A stretch of 64,000 nucleotides of DNA. Source: Aureibacillus halotolerans (GTDB lineage: Bacteria > Bacillota > Bacilli > Bacillales > DSM-28697). The translations under genes were made by a program, and so were the position numbers. The DNA lies in NCBI RefSeq assembly GCF_004363045.1, contig NZ_SNYJ01000001.1:163586-227585 (forward strand), given 5' to 3'. Each line of letters starts with the position of its first letter. The first letter of the stretch is position 1. The notes under the pieces are model-generated. The model searched no databases. It was not told the origin of the DNA and worked only from the letters and a program-made list of their open reading frames with translations. Below are positions 17,374-26,103 of the stretch, piece by piece.

Positions 17374-17931
17374 AGAAAAGCGAAGGCGAGTACGTTTTGA
17401 AACGGAGGGCAGAATATCACGGCACGAGGAAATGGTTCTTCACATTTCCTCAGTGGCGGGATTTCTGTCCCGCAGTTTCAGCGAGCCGCAGCTAGACACG
17501 AAAAGCGAAGGCGAGCACGTTTTGAAGCGCAGAGTAGAACATCACGGGGTGAAGAAATGGTTCTCCACATTTCTCTCGCACCGGGATTTCTACCTCGCAG
17601 CTTCAGCGAGCCGCAGCTAGACACGAAAAGCGAAGGCGAGTACGTTTTGAAGCGCAGAGTAGAACATCACGGGGTGAAGAAATGGTTCTCCACATTTCTC
17701 TCGCATCGGGATTTCTACCTCGCAGCTTCAGCGAGCCGCAGCTAGACACGAAATGCGGAGCGTCGTATGCTCAGAAGCGCAGGTCAGAACATCATCGGGC
17801 AGGGAAATGGTTCTTTCATTTCACTAGCCCGATGATTTCTGCGCCGCAGCTTCTACGGCGCGCAGCTAGACAACGAAAAGCGGAGGCGAGTAAGTTTTGA
17901 AACGCAGGGCAGAACATCAACCGTTCTGCCG
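17374..17931. repeat. 125-bp repeat array, four units plus a partial fifth
   Basis: Units begin near 17376, 17501, 17626, 17751 and 17876, the last truncated at about 17931. Each runs from AAAGCG(A/G)AGGCGAG to CGCAGCTAGACA. Units 2 and 3 are almost identical; unit 4 is the most diverged. Every full unit can fold into a long hairpin with a conserved GAAATG...CATTTC stem. The loop and stems stay paired despite base changes. Similar short frames of 62 codons in each unit are by-products of the period, which is not a multiple of three. Confidence 0.92.
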
Positions 17932-17957
17932 GAAACAAAAAACACCACCAAAGAACA

Positions 17958-19040
17958 CTAACGCTCAGGTGGTGCTGTTGATTGCCGTTCGATAAGGAGC
18001 GGTTCGTATTTGTGGCTAGCCGCACGGCGCTCTCTTGATTCAATCATTGTCACGATGAGTTTGGCTGCATCTTCCCCCATCTGTGACTTCGGATGAGCGA
18101 CTGATGTCAAAGCGATCTCTGACGCGGTACATAAATGCGAATCGTCACATCCAATGATAGATAGTTGTTCGGGGACCTTCATGCCCGCCCTACGAATCGT
18201 GTGCAGCAACATCAATGCTAGCTCATCATTGTAACAAACAATCGCCGTTGGCCGCTCCCTTTGACGTAATGCAGCCTGCAACACCTCTGTTGGCACCGAC
18301 GTTTTTGTTTCCGAAGTGTAAGTGACGCACCATTCTGGTTTAGGCGCAATGTCTTTTTCTTGCAACGCCTTTAGAAATCCATTCATCCGTTTCAGACCTT
18401 GCCTGTCATCTGTTTTGAAAAATCCCATAATTGATGTATGTCCTAAGTCAAGCAAATGCTGACAAGCGACTTGGCCCGCTTTTGTATCATCTAATGTTAA
18501 TGAAATGGGTGAGAGCTCCTCGTAACCAGCATTAATCATCACATAAGGAATGCGATGATGAGCAAGAGCAAGGTATTCGCGCAAATTGGGATTCGGTAGT
18601 GAACTTTTTGTCGGTTCAATAATCACTCCTGCAACCTGCTTTTCTAAAAACGTCCGCAAGCATTGTTGTTCTGCATCAGGGTTATTGTTCGTACTCGCCA
18701 AAAGCAAAGTATAACCAGCGTTGCTTAGTGTCGCTTCAATGCCACGAATGATCGAAGGAAAAATATAGTCCGACAAATAGGTCGTCACAACACCTATTAG
18801 CTTTGAATCCATGTTTTGATCTTTGCGTTGGCGATCAGCAACAAACGAACCGACTCCATGCTCACGATAAAGCCAGCCTTCTGAAACCAACTCTCCTAAC
18901 GCTTGACGAATCGTATGCCTGCTCACCGCAAAAGTGATCATCAATTCGTTCTCTGAGGCGATTTTTTCTTTTGGATGGACCGTCCCCTCGACAATCCATC
19001 CACGTATCGTTTCCTTTACGATGATGTATTTGGCTGTCAC
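17958..19040 (-). CDS. araR: Arabinose operon repressor AraR
   Basis: A 360-aa chimeric repressor. A GntR-type winged HTH spans residues about 1-70 (KIASENELMITFAVSRHTIRQAL), followed by a LacI/GalR-type sugar-binding domain at about 80-355 (LIGVVTTYLSDYIFPSIIRGIE, SIIGCDDSH). This architecture defines AraR, which binds L-arabinose and releases its operators. GTG 19040 lies behind GGAGG. Its own promoter carries an AraR-type palindrome, so autorepression is likely. It reads in the same direction as araBAD, 732 bp upstream of araB. Confidence 0.95.
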   Translation of the reverse strand: MTAKYIIVKETIRGWIVEGTVHPKEKIASENELMITFAVSRHTIRQALGELVSEGWLYREHGVGSFVADRQRKDQNMDSKLIGVVTTYLSDYIFPSIIRGIEATLSNAGYTLLLASTNNNPDAEQQCLRTFLEKQVAGVIIEPTKSSLPNPNLREYLALAHHRIPYVMINAGYEELSPISLTLDDTKAGQVACQHLLDLGHTSIMGFFKTDDRQGLKRMNGFLKALQEKDIAPKPEWCVTYTSETKTSVPTEVLQAALRQRERPTAIVCYNDELALMLLHTIRRAGMKVPEQLSIIGCDDSHLCTASEIALTSVAHPKSQMGEDAAKLIVTMIESRERRAASHKYEPLLIERQSTAPPER

Positions 19041-19068
19041 TGTAAGATCCTCCAGTTCTTCATTCCGA

Positions 19069-19094
19069 ACTTGTACGTAACAGTGAACAGTATA
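19069..19094 (-). promoter_or_regulatory. araR promoter region with AraR operator
   Basis: ACTTGTACGTAACAGT at 19069-19084 matches the araB operator at ACT..TACGTA..AGT. A minus-strand -10 (TATACT, 19089-19094) lies just upstream, so the operator covers the likely start point. The -35 is poor. Confidence 0.7.
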
Positions 19095-19271
19095 TCACGA
19101 GGGGCACAAAGAAAAAACCATTTCTCCAATGGCTCTCCTGTCCTCCTTTCATTTACAATGTCACAGTTTTGTCATGCACTGCTCGCTCACGCAGTTGAAA
19201 CCGCTGTAGTAAAAAAGGTAAACTAACAAGGAGATTTATTAACGTTGTGGTAAATTTAGGAGGCATGCATC

Positions 19272-19910
19272 TTGAAATTCTCTAAAGCTTATATAGGAAT
19301 TCCTCTCATCGTTGTTACGGTTGTTCTATTGGCCTTCGTTATATGGATGACCTTTTTTTCTCCAGAGGATGGAAACACATCACAAAGTTCAGGTCCAGCA
19401 ACCAGCGTATCCTTTTCTGAACCGATCGCCCCTTTCTCAGGAGTAAATCAAAACAATGAACCTTTTTCGACAGATGATTTGAAAGGAAAAACGTGGATTG
19501 CTGACTTTATCTTCACTAATTGTCCTGATGTTTGTCCGCCTATGACCTTTAATATGCAGACACTTCAGGAGAAAGTAGAGGAAGCTGGGCTGGACGTAAC
19601 CTTTGTTTCGTTTACAGTTGATCCAGAAAGAGACAGCCCCGAAGTCCTTACAGAATTCGGGACGAAATTCCAGGCCGACTTTTCAAATTGGCATTTCATT
19701 ACCGGTTATACCCATGAAGAAGTCAAGGAGTATTCGAAGACTTCCTTTAAATCAAGCGTACAAAAGCTTGAAGATACATTTATGCACGGTGTCCATTTTT
19801 TCCTCGTTCGACCTGATGGATACATCAATTCATATTATGTCGGTAATATCGATCCTCCGTTTGATCAAATCATAGCGGATATTAAAGCCGTGCAGGAGAA
19901 AGCGAACTAA
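19272..19910 (+). CDS. SCO1/SenC-family copper/thiol protein
   Basis: A membrane-anchored thioredoxin-fold protein of 212 aa. An N-terminal TM segment (about residues 8-28) precedes the domain holding CPDVC (Cys84, Cys88) and His172 in MHGVHFF, the three copper ligands of Sco proteins that help assemble the CuA centre of cytochrome oxidase. B. subtilis YpmQ is a lipoprotein, whereas this one has no lipobox. TTG 19272 is the start, with AGGAGG 8 nt upstream. No oxidase genes are nearby. Confidence 0.9.
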   Translation: MKFSKAYIGIPLIVVTVVLLAFVIWMTFFSPEDGNTSQSSGPATSVSFSEPIAPFSGVNQNNEPFSTDDLKGKTWIADFIFTNCPDVCPPMTFNMQTLQEKVEEAGLDVTFVSFTVDPERDSPEVLTEFGTKFQADFSNWHFITGYTHEEVKEYSKTSFKSSVQKLEDTFMHGVHFFLVRPDGYINSYYVGNIDPPFDQIIADIKAVQEKAN

Positions 19911-19931
19911 CCATTACATTATACGTTTCTT

Positions 19932-19972
19932 AGCCCCCTTCCCTGATAGCAGATAACAGGAAGAGGGCTTTT
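19932..19972 (+). terminator. Intrinsic terminator after the SCO gene
   Basis: AGCCC-CCTTCCCTG pairs with CAGGAAGAGGGCT and is followed by TTTT. Confidence 0.75.
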
Positions 19973-20039
19973 ACTTGGAACTAGTTAATTGTTTCTTTTT
20001 TTGATATACTCTGATTTTTTTAAACATAACGTTTCCTAT

Positions 20040-20411
20040 TTAAAGTTCTCTTAAAAACACATCATCAAATAATTCATACACAGATACACCGTAGAGCTTT
20101 TCAAATCTTACCATCGTTTCACGACCTGGATTTGCTGCACCTTTTTCAAGTTTACGAACATAAACCTCAGAGATTGCTAACCGTTCGGCGACTGACCGCT
20201 GCGTCCACCCTCTTTTATATCGTTCATGTGCAAGTCTTCTTCTCATACGTGTTCCGCCGCCAAAATAGATCGCTTGATTGATGTATATCGATTGAACGCC
20301 GTGTTTTGTAATGGCGAACGGACTTCCCTCCTTATCTTTAATTTCAGTACTGTGTGCAATAAGTAAGCAATTTCGATTGTCAAAAACAAATAGTTTCTCA
20401 AAAATTACCAC
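20040..20411 (-). CDS. Small XRE-family HTH protein
   Basis: Residues about 56-123 form a Cro/CI-type HTH: RYKRGWTQRSVAERLAISEV, then KLEKGAANPGRETMVRFEKLYGVSVYELF. The first 55 residues (from GTG 20411) are not recognised and lack a clear ribosome binding site. The true protein may begin at ATG 20246 and be only 68 aa, a common size for such repressors. It is divergent from another XRE gene at 20537, like a phage-style switch, but no other phage genes are near. Confidence 0.6.
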   Translation of the reverse strand: MVIFEKLFVFDNRNCLLIAHSTEIKDKEGSPFAITKHGVQSIYINQAIYFGGGTRMRRRLAHERYKRGWTQRSVAERLAISEVYVRKLEKGAANPGRETMVRFEKLYGVSVYELFDDVFLREL

Positions 20412-20455
20412 TAAATTGATTATAAATGATCAAAAATATATCGTCAATATTTTAT

Positions 20456-20533
20456 AGATACAATATTGAACATTACGATGACAAGATACATTTAGTATCT
20501 ATAATAGGAGGAACTAGGAATTTTGAGGTGAGG
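20456..20533 (+). promoter_or_regulatory. Operator and promoter of the divergent XRE pair
   Basis: A perfect inverted repeat, AGATAC-ATTTA-GTATCT, spans 20484-20500, with another AGATAC half-site at 20456-20461. A TATAAT (20500-20505) abuts the palindrome, followed by AGGAGG (20506-20512) and GAGGTGAGG (20525-20533). Repressor binding here would block the plus-strand promoter. Confidence 0.6.
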
Positions 20534-20536
20534 CGT

Positions 20537-20932
20537 TTGATCGGGGATCGTTTAAAACAACTACGTGGATCGACTATAACACAGCAAGATATAGCAAATC
20601 AGTTAGGTCTTTCACGTGCAAGCTATTCTCATTACGAAAATGGCCGCAGCGAGCCAGATCTCTCTACCTTACTAAGTTTAGCTGATTTTTTTAATGTAAG
20701 TGTGGATTATTTGCTTGATCGCTCTACTCCCGACGGCAATCCTGCGCTTGAACCTTATAAGGATGTTCTTGTCCTTCATCAACTTCTACGTAAGCAAGGT
20801 GTGGATGACTTGTTTTTCTTACAGCTTGATGCTTGGGAAACGCTCACACGTCAGGATACGGTTGAGATTAAGCATCATTTCGAATGGGTTGTCGAAAGAG
20901 CTCGGCGCAAAAAGAATACCACTGATCAATGA
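20537..20932 (+). CDS. XRE-family repressor, 131 aa
   Basis: A CI-like regulator. The HTH at about residues 5-62 reads LIGDRLKQLRGSTITQQDIA, NQLGLSRASYSHYENGRSEPDLSTLLSLADFFNVSVDYLL in order. A C-terminal helical region (about 75-131) may mediate dimerisation. I start at TTG 20537, 6 nt after GAGGTG; the frame is open to 20426 but that would include the operator and promoter. It resembles the regulator at 747 in size and layout. Confidence 0.8.
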   Translation: MIGDRLKQLRGSTITQQDIANQLGLSRASYSHYENGRSEPDLSTLLSLADFFNVSVDYLLDRSTPDGNPALEPYKDVLVLHQLLRKQGVDDLFFLQLDAWETLTRQDTVEIKHHFEWVVERARRKKNTTDQ

Positions 20933-20981
20933 AGAGGTTGTCCGAACAGTCATTTTATGACCTTTGGACAACCTCTTTTTT
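20932..20981 (+). terminator. Intrinsic terminator
   Basis: AGAGGTTGTCC pairs with GGACAACCTCT across a 27-base loop and is followed by TTTTTT. It closes the XRE transcript. Confidence 0.85.
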
Positions 20982-21017
20982 CAGATGAACAATTGTATTG
21001 AAAATTTGTCGATCACA

Positions 21018-21917
21018 TTAACGAAGTTGTGCTCTTTTTCTCGACCATAAGTCAATTGCGTCCTTGAGACAAATCGCAAGCATTATGAGAGCAATGCCGA
21101 CCCATTGGAAGGGCAGCATCGGTTCATGTAACACAATGGCAGCCATTAAAATAGCGACCGGCAGCTCTGCTGATCCTAGTACGGTTGCGACCCCGCTTGA
21201 AATGTGAGGCACACCGATGGCCATAAATAACGGCGGCAGAACGGCACCAAAAATCGCTGCGCCTAAGGCAAATAACCACAACGAACTAGTGGCAGCATCG
21301 GTCCACAAAAAGGTTGGTGGAAATACACATAGGACGAGTACAGCTGCTCCAGAAATCATAATTGGGCTACGGAGAAAAGGGTCTACATGAGAAACAACTC
21401 GACCACTTACATAAATAAAGCCTGCATATGAGAAGGCGGCAGCTAGACCGAGCAATAATCCTATAGTTGATAATGCCTCAAATCGATCCATCGTCAAATT
21501 AGCTGCAAAGCTTACTCCGATAAGTGTTAACACAACAGAAACAAGCGTTATAGGTGTGGGCTTTCGCTTGTCAAGAATCCACTCGTACAATACACCTATC
21601 CATACAAATTGAAATAACATAATGATTGCAACAGATGAAGGCAGGTATGCCATAGCCCCATAATAGAAGATTCCTGTTGACCCATTCAAAGAACCTGCGA
21701 CCATGAGCTTTACTACTTGTTTTCTCGTCACTTGTTGACGCTTTACTTGCCTAATTGCCGCAATGATCCACAAAATAACGAACGCCAACATCATTTGTGC
21801 ACCGACGACTTGCGCAAGATTATATCCCTCTATAAAAGCACTCTTAACAAACACTGGCGTAAAACCAAAACCCCCAGCGCCTATGAGGACGATTAATACC
21901 GCTTTCCAACGAGCCAT
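21018..21917 (-). CDS. EamA/DMT-family transporter
   Basis: A 299-aa membrane protein with about ten hydrophobic segments in two EamA repeats (about residues 5-140 and 150-285). The family exports amino acids, nucleosides or other metabolites; the substrate cannot be read from sequence. GGAGG precedes ATG 21917. It is single-gene and convergent with the XRE gene. Confidence 0.85.
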   Translation of the reverse strand: MARWKAVLIVLIGAGGFGFTPVFVKSAFIEGYNLAQVVGAQMMLAFVILWIIAAIRQVKRQQVTRKQVVKLMVAGSLNGSTGIFYYGAMAYLPSSVAIIMLFQFVWIGVLYEWILDKRKPTPITLVSVVLTLIGVSFAANLTMDRFEALSTIGLLLGLAAAFSYAGFIYVSGRVVSHVDPFLRSPIMISGAAVLVLCVFPPTFLWTDAATSSLWLFALGAAIFGAVLPPLFMAIGVPHISSGVATVLGSAELPVAILMAAIVLHEPMLPFQWVGIALIMLAICLKDAIDLWSRKRAQLR

Positions 21918-21982
21918 TACGCCCCTCCTTTCTCTACTCTTTACACACGATTGCCATTATACATTGCATACACGCAAAATGA

Positions 21983-22012
21983 AAAGTAGAAGCCATTAGC
22001 CTCTACTTTAAC
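21983..22012 (-). terminator. Intrinsic terminator
   Basis: On the minus strand AAAGTAGA pairs with TCTACTTT around a 10-base loop and runs into TTTT. It lies after the acyltransferase gene. Confidence 0.65.
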
Positions 22013-22047
22013 CAAAGATGATTCTCCCGATGATATGGACTGGGTCA

Positions 22048-23154
22048 CTAAATAGATGCTTTTCTTTCAGGGGATGCGACTGAAGATGTACGGTTTTTGG
22101 TTGACGGTTTTACTTGCCCAGTTAGCGTAGCCCCTCCAGGTAAAAGATTAATAATTTTCATAGATCCCATTGACAAGAGGATAGCACCAACACACAACAC
22201 GACGATGTACAATGACATCGGCAGTTGATGCTCAATAGCTTCAAGGCTCCCATTTAGCGCATATAAAAAATACATATGCCACAGATAAATCCCAAAAGAG
22301 TAGCGGCTGATCATTTCAGTTTTTAGTGCTGCTTTCGGTAGCACAATCGCAAGAGCAAGCAAACCGAGCACCATCGCTGATGAATGCAGCAGCATGTCGA
22401 CACGCTTTGAACTGGCTACTGTTAATACATCTGTGTAAACCAACACGAGGACGAGAACAGAGGTGACCAGTGGGGCTGCTAATAGCTTAAGATAATGCAT
22501 TTTAATCCACGAACGTACCTTGTCGTAGGATTGACCAACATAAAATCCAGCAACAAAATAAAACAACCATCCTGGGAAAGGCACCCAATAATATCGCTCC
22601 CATATATACTCTCCATGCGGTATATTTGGCGCAGGGATAAAATTAAAAACAGCCAAATACGCAACATTAATAACAAATGCATAACCAACAATTCGATAAG
22701 GCTTCTGAGCTGACATCCACGTTTTTAATAGCCAATGCAGGCCATAAAACTGAAAGATAATCAACACAAAATACCCATGATAGTCCCCGATCACGGCATG
22801 CATGAATGAACGCCAAACAAAATCACTCCAGCCATCCGCTTTTGTCCAGGCATAGAACATCGCCAAGGCAAGATAAGGCAAAAAAAGATACAAAAAGCGC
22901 TTTTTGAAGAAGCCTTTTGGCAAAGGTTTATCCTTATATAAATACGCAATTAAAACTTCACTTAAAAAAATAAACGTCGGTGTGCCATAAAAAAGCACCA
23001 TATAAAATGATTCCCAGATCACCCGAGCACTTATAGATATGTCCCCATAATGTGAGGATAGCAACGCTCTTTCAATCGTATGCAAAAGAACGATTGATAC
23101 ACACGCGATCGCCCTTAAAAATGTTAGCTCGCTTAACCACTTGGCTTTTTCCAT
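22048..23154 (-). CDS. Membrane acyltransferase, Acyl_transf_3 family
   Basis: A 368-aa protein with about ten hydrophobic segments. The N-terminal block FLRAIACVSIVLLHTIE carries the conserved Arg/His pair of acyltransferase-3 proteins, which O-acylate cell-wall polymers or exopolysaccharides (OatA, IcaC and others). The C-terminus after about residue 340 is a short basic tail rather than an extracellular SGNH domain, so the acceptor is unknown. GGAGG precedes ATG 23154. The first bases of the leader contain no strong promoter that I can name. Confidence 0.85.
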   Translation of the reverse strand: MEKAKWLSELTFLRAIACVSIVLLHTIERALLSSHYGDISISARVIWESFYMVLFYGTPTFIFLSEVLIAYLYKDKPLPKGFFKKRFLYLFLPYLALAMFYAWTKADGWSDFVWRSFMHAVIGDYHGYFVLIIFQFYGLHWLLKTWMSAQKPYRIVGYAFVINVAYLAVFNFIPAPNIPHGEYIWERYYWVPFPGWLFYFVAGFYVGQSYDKVRSWIKMHYLKLLAAPLVTSVLVLVLVYTDVLTVASSKRVDMLLHSSAMVLGLLALAIVLPKAALKTEMISRYSFGIYLWHMYFLYALNGSLEAIEHQLPMSLYIVVLCVGAILLSMGSMKIINLLPGGATLTGQVKPSTKNRTSSVASPERKASI

Positions 23155-23358
23155 TCATTTGCCTCCAAAAGCTCACCTTTTACAACCACTTCTTTCGTAC
23201 ATATAGATGTCGTTATAGGGAGCTTTACAAAAACGATACACAGCTTCACATTTGAATGAAAGCACAAAAGATTGCATTCTAATCCATACATATCCAATTC
23301 TTTATTTGCAGCAGCTGAGTTATTTCAATGAATTTAGTAAACAGTCCACGCAAACTCC

Positions 23359-23994
23359 CTATTTTCTACCGAAGTCTGCCTTCACTTCTCCCCATTGCTT
23401 CGTTTCCCATTTCAGCAAAGACGTATGGTAGGTTTCCGTTCGCAGCCAAGTCTCCGCCCGCTGTATCAAATCCCATAGACGCTTTGTCGTCGCATTTTGC
23501 ACAAGTGTCGTGTTGCACTTTTTTTTACGGACCCAAGCGAGCGCGGTCGCTGAATCGGAATACACAGGTGTCGTCTCATCACCCTTTTCCTTTAACATCG
23601 CGAGCGCATGGACAATCGCAAGGAATTCGCCGATATTGTTCGTCCCCTCCTGAAAGGGCCCTTCATGAAAAATGAGCTTTCCCGTCTCCGTATCCACGCC
23701 TTGGTATTCCATCACGCCAGGATTGCCGCTACAAGCCGCATCCACGCTAATGCTTTTACTAATATATGTGGAGTTTGTGCTCTTTTTCTTCGAGGTTGAA
23801 AAAGAATCCTTTTGTTTCACACCCGCTCTTTTACTCGTATCCCCTTTGAAAGCTACCTCTGCCTCTTGGCGTGTTGGGAAGGATTTAAAAGCAGCACCCG
23901 AATAGCCTTTAATTTGCTTTTCACAATCCGCCCAGCTCGTATAAATGCCCGGCTTTCGACCTTTCCAAACCGTATAATATTTTGATTTAGCCAT
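23359..23994 (-). CDS. rnhA: Ribonuclease HI with N-terminal hybrid-binding domain
   Basis: A 211-aa RNase H type 1, cutting RNA in RNA-DNA hybrids. An N-terminal viroplasmin-like hybrid-binding domain spans about residues 5-50 (YYTVWKGRKPGIYTSWADCE). A polar linker leads to the catalytic domain, with Asp85 (SVDAACSGN), Glu123, Asp147 (YSDSATAL) and Asp207. Spacing agrees closely with the Bacillus halodurans enzyme of known structure. ATG 23994 has AAGGAG upstream; an extension to 24027 is possible but lacks one. It is monocistronic. Confidence 0.93.
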   Translation of the reverse strand: MAKSKYYTVWKGRKPGIYTSWADCEKQIKGYSGAAFKSFPTRQEAEVAFKGDTSKRAGVKQKDSFSTSKKKSTNSTYISKSISVDAACSGNPGVMEYQGVDTETGKLIFHEGPFQEGTNNIGEFLAIVHALAMLKEKGDETTPVYSDSATALAWVRKKKCNTTLVQNATTKRLWDLIQRAETWLRTETYHTSLLKWETKQWGEVKADFGRK

Positions 23995-24137
23995 TGTATC
24001 TTGCTCCTTTTCGTTCACCGAATTCATCGTAATTCCTGATGCATTATATCACACAGACATAAGCTTTCACGCCAAGACAGCCAAATAGATTATTGGTGTG
24101 TCATATGTCGTCGTTTTGCACCAACCCAAACTCTCTG

Positions 24138-24557
24138 ACTCAACTTTCGCACCTTTTATTTGGCAGGCACGCTTAGCAATCACTGGGTAAACCTACAATA
24201 TAACGTTGTCGTTGCTTTTTATACAAGCTGCCGTACGATCGCTTTCATCCTAAAGGGCATAACTCAAAAAGCTTCGTCGTGACTTCTTTTCACCCTACGG
24301 GTACAAGTGCAACATCGATTCGAAAGGACCTCATCGTGTTTTCTTTGCCGTTGGAGTCTCGCTAGTGGCATCTTTGAGTGATGATATGATATGAATCAAA
24401 ACGCAGAAACAAACATCAGCGTAGTCAACATACGTAGACTCCTACGGGAACAGCGCGAGCTGAAGATCCCGCAGGAAAGCTTTTGCTTTCCGAGAAAGCT
24501 GAAGCCGTGCCCGTGGAAAGCGAAGTATTTTGACGAAGCAGTCGTGATTTATGGGCA
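24138..24557 (+). repeat. Mosaic dispersed repeat, copy 1
   Basis: Three segments are shared with other copies. Segment A (24138-24249) contains CTCAACTTTCGCACC and ACTGGGTAAACCTACAAT. Segment D (24282-24384) contains CATCGATTCGAAAGGACCTC. Segment C (24403-24552) contains ACAGCGCGAGCTGAAGATCC. Segment C can fold into two hairpins. A 61-codon open frame at 24391-24576 lies inside the repeat and is not a credible gene. Segment B is missing here. Confidence 0.85.
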
Positions 24558-24573
24558 CTGGCTTTTGCTTTGT

Positions 24574-24604
24574 TAAAAAAGAGCCCTCTCGCAAAGAGGG
24601 GCTC
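24574..24604 (-). terminator. Intrinsic terminator
   Basis: GAGCCCCTCT pairs with AGAGGGCTC on the minus strand and is followed by TTTTTT. It closes the marR-MFS operon. Confidence 0.85.
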
Positions 24605-24624
24605 ATCGTTTTTCTTTTCTGTTG

Positions 24625-26103
24625 TTAAGTGTTCGGTTGCTCGTCAAGTGAAGAATCCTTACGAATGAAAAAGGCAAGGACAAAAGCAATAAGAGAAAAA
24701 CCGGTTGCAACGACGAAGGCATCGTTAATGCCTTGGACTTGAGAAACTTGCCCTAAGTGAACGATGGCTTCTTTATCCATCCCAGCAGTCGCATGGCTTT
24801 CCCCGTAAGCTTTTGCACTATTGGTCATCACGGTAACTAAAAAGGCGGTTCCGATCGCACCAGACATTTGTCTCATCGTATTCGCCATCGCTGTTCCATG
24901 CGAATTAAGACGATTAGGCAAGGCGTTGAGTCCTGCTGTCATAATGGGCATCATCAGCATTGACATGCCAAACATACGCAACGAATAGATAATAATCATA
25001 TGTGTGTACGTCGTTTCTAAATCCAATTGCGCAAAATCCCATGTTGTCCAAGTCGTGATACCCAGTCCAACAACCGCGAGCCATCGTGCGCCGACTTTAT
25101 CAAAAATCTTCCCTGTAATTGGTGACATAATGCCCATTAAAATCGCGCCGGGTAACAGAAGCAAGCCTGATTCCAATGGAGAAAATCCACGAACATTTTG
25201 CAAGTAAAGCGGAACAAGAATCATCGCAGAGAACATCGCCATCGTTAAGACGATATTAATAATTGTCGTCAAGCTAAACATCTTATAAGAAAAGACATCA
25301 AATCGCAAGATCGGGACGTCTAAACGATTTTGCAGCACGATAAACCAAACAAGAACGACCGCTCCTACGATTAATGAGCCTAAAACAACTGGGTCTGTCC
25401 AGCCATTTGTTCCTGCGGAGCTAAATCCGTAAAGCAAGCCTCCAAACCCAATTGTTGAAAGAATGACACTAGGAATATTGACCTTTGGAAAGGTTTGCTC
25501 TGTTACATTACGCATATAAATAAGTCCAAAAACAAAACTAATGAGAGCAATTGGCAAGACAACATAAAATAAAGAGGACCAATGATAATTTTGGACAAGC
25601 CATCCCGATAAGGTTGGACCAACAGCTGGGGCAAACACCATGGCGATGCCTACTGTTCCCATCGCTGCTCCACGCTTTTCATATGGAAACGAGGATAGGA
25701 TAACGACAGTCATAAGAGGCATCATAATGCCGGCACCTATCGCCTGAATGATGCGACCAATCATAAGAACTTCAAAAATTGGTGCAAGCGCACATACGAG
25801 TGTACCGATCGCAAAGGAGCCCATCGCTGTTAAAAACAACTGCCTCGTACTGTAACGCTCCATCAAAAATGCAGTTATCGGAATTAAAACACCGTTAACG
25901 AGCATATACACAGTCGTTAACCACTGCCCAACGGAAGGATTAATATGCAAGTCTTCCATAATCTTCGGCAATGCGACATTGATTAACGTTTGGTTCAAAA
26001 TTGCTACAAAGGCGCCCATAATCATGACAGCTACAACAATTTTTCGTTGTGAACTGGTCAATGGAGACGCCGAATCCTCAACGCCTTGAGCTTTATTACT
26101 CAT
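24625..26103 (-). CDS. MFS drug exporter, DHA2/EmrB-QacA type
   Basis: A 492-aa membrane protein with about fourteen hydrophobic segments. DHA2 signatures are LNQTLINVALPKIMEDL in TM1, GRIIQAIGAGIMMPL and the motif-C-like GPTLSGWLVQ. Such pumps expel lipophilic drugs with the proton gradient; close relatives include LmrB. ATG 26103 overlaps the marR stop by 8 bp with GGAAG inside marR, so the two are coupled. The upstream marR implies repression relieved by a substrate. Confidence 0.92.
   Translation of the reverse strand: MSNKAQGVEDSASPLTSSQRKIVVAVMIMGAFVAILNQTLINVALPKIMEDLHINPSVGQWLTTVYMLVNGVLIPITAFLMERYSTRQLFLTAMGSFAIGTLVCALAPIFEVLMIGRIIQAIGAGIMMPLMTVVILSSFPYEKRGAAMGTVGIAMVFAPAVGPTLSGWLVQNYHWSSLFYVVLPIALISFVFGLIYMRNVTEQTFPKVNIPSVILSTIGFGGLLYGFSSAGTNGWTDPVVLGSLIVGAVVLVWFIVLQNRLDVPILRFDVFSYKMFSLTTIINIVLTMAMFSAMILVPLYLQNVRGFSPLESGLLLLPGAILMGIMSPITGKIFDKVGARWLAVVGLGITTWTTWDFAQLDLETTYTHMIIIYSLRMFGMSMLMMPIMTAGLNALPNRLNSHGTAMANTMRQMSGAIGTAFLVTVMTNSAKAYGESHATAGMDKEAIVHLGQVSQVQGINDAFVVATGFSLIAFVLAFFIRKDSSLDEQPNT

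Noticed and set aside
17307-17900. Four similar 62-72-codon frames spaced 125 bp apart, suggestive of a tandem gene family
   Set aside because: Each frame runs past one unit and ends where the repeat period (not a multiple of three) shifts the phase. None has a proper ribosome binding site. They are by-products of the repeat.
17374-17931. Possible CRISPR array
   Set aside because: Whole 125-bp units repeat with no unique spacers between short direct repeats, and no cas gene is present.
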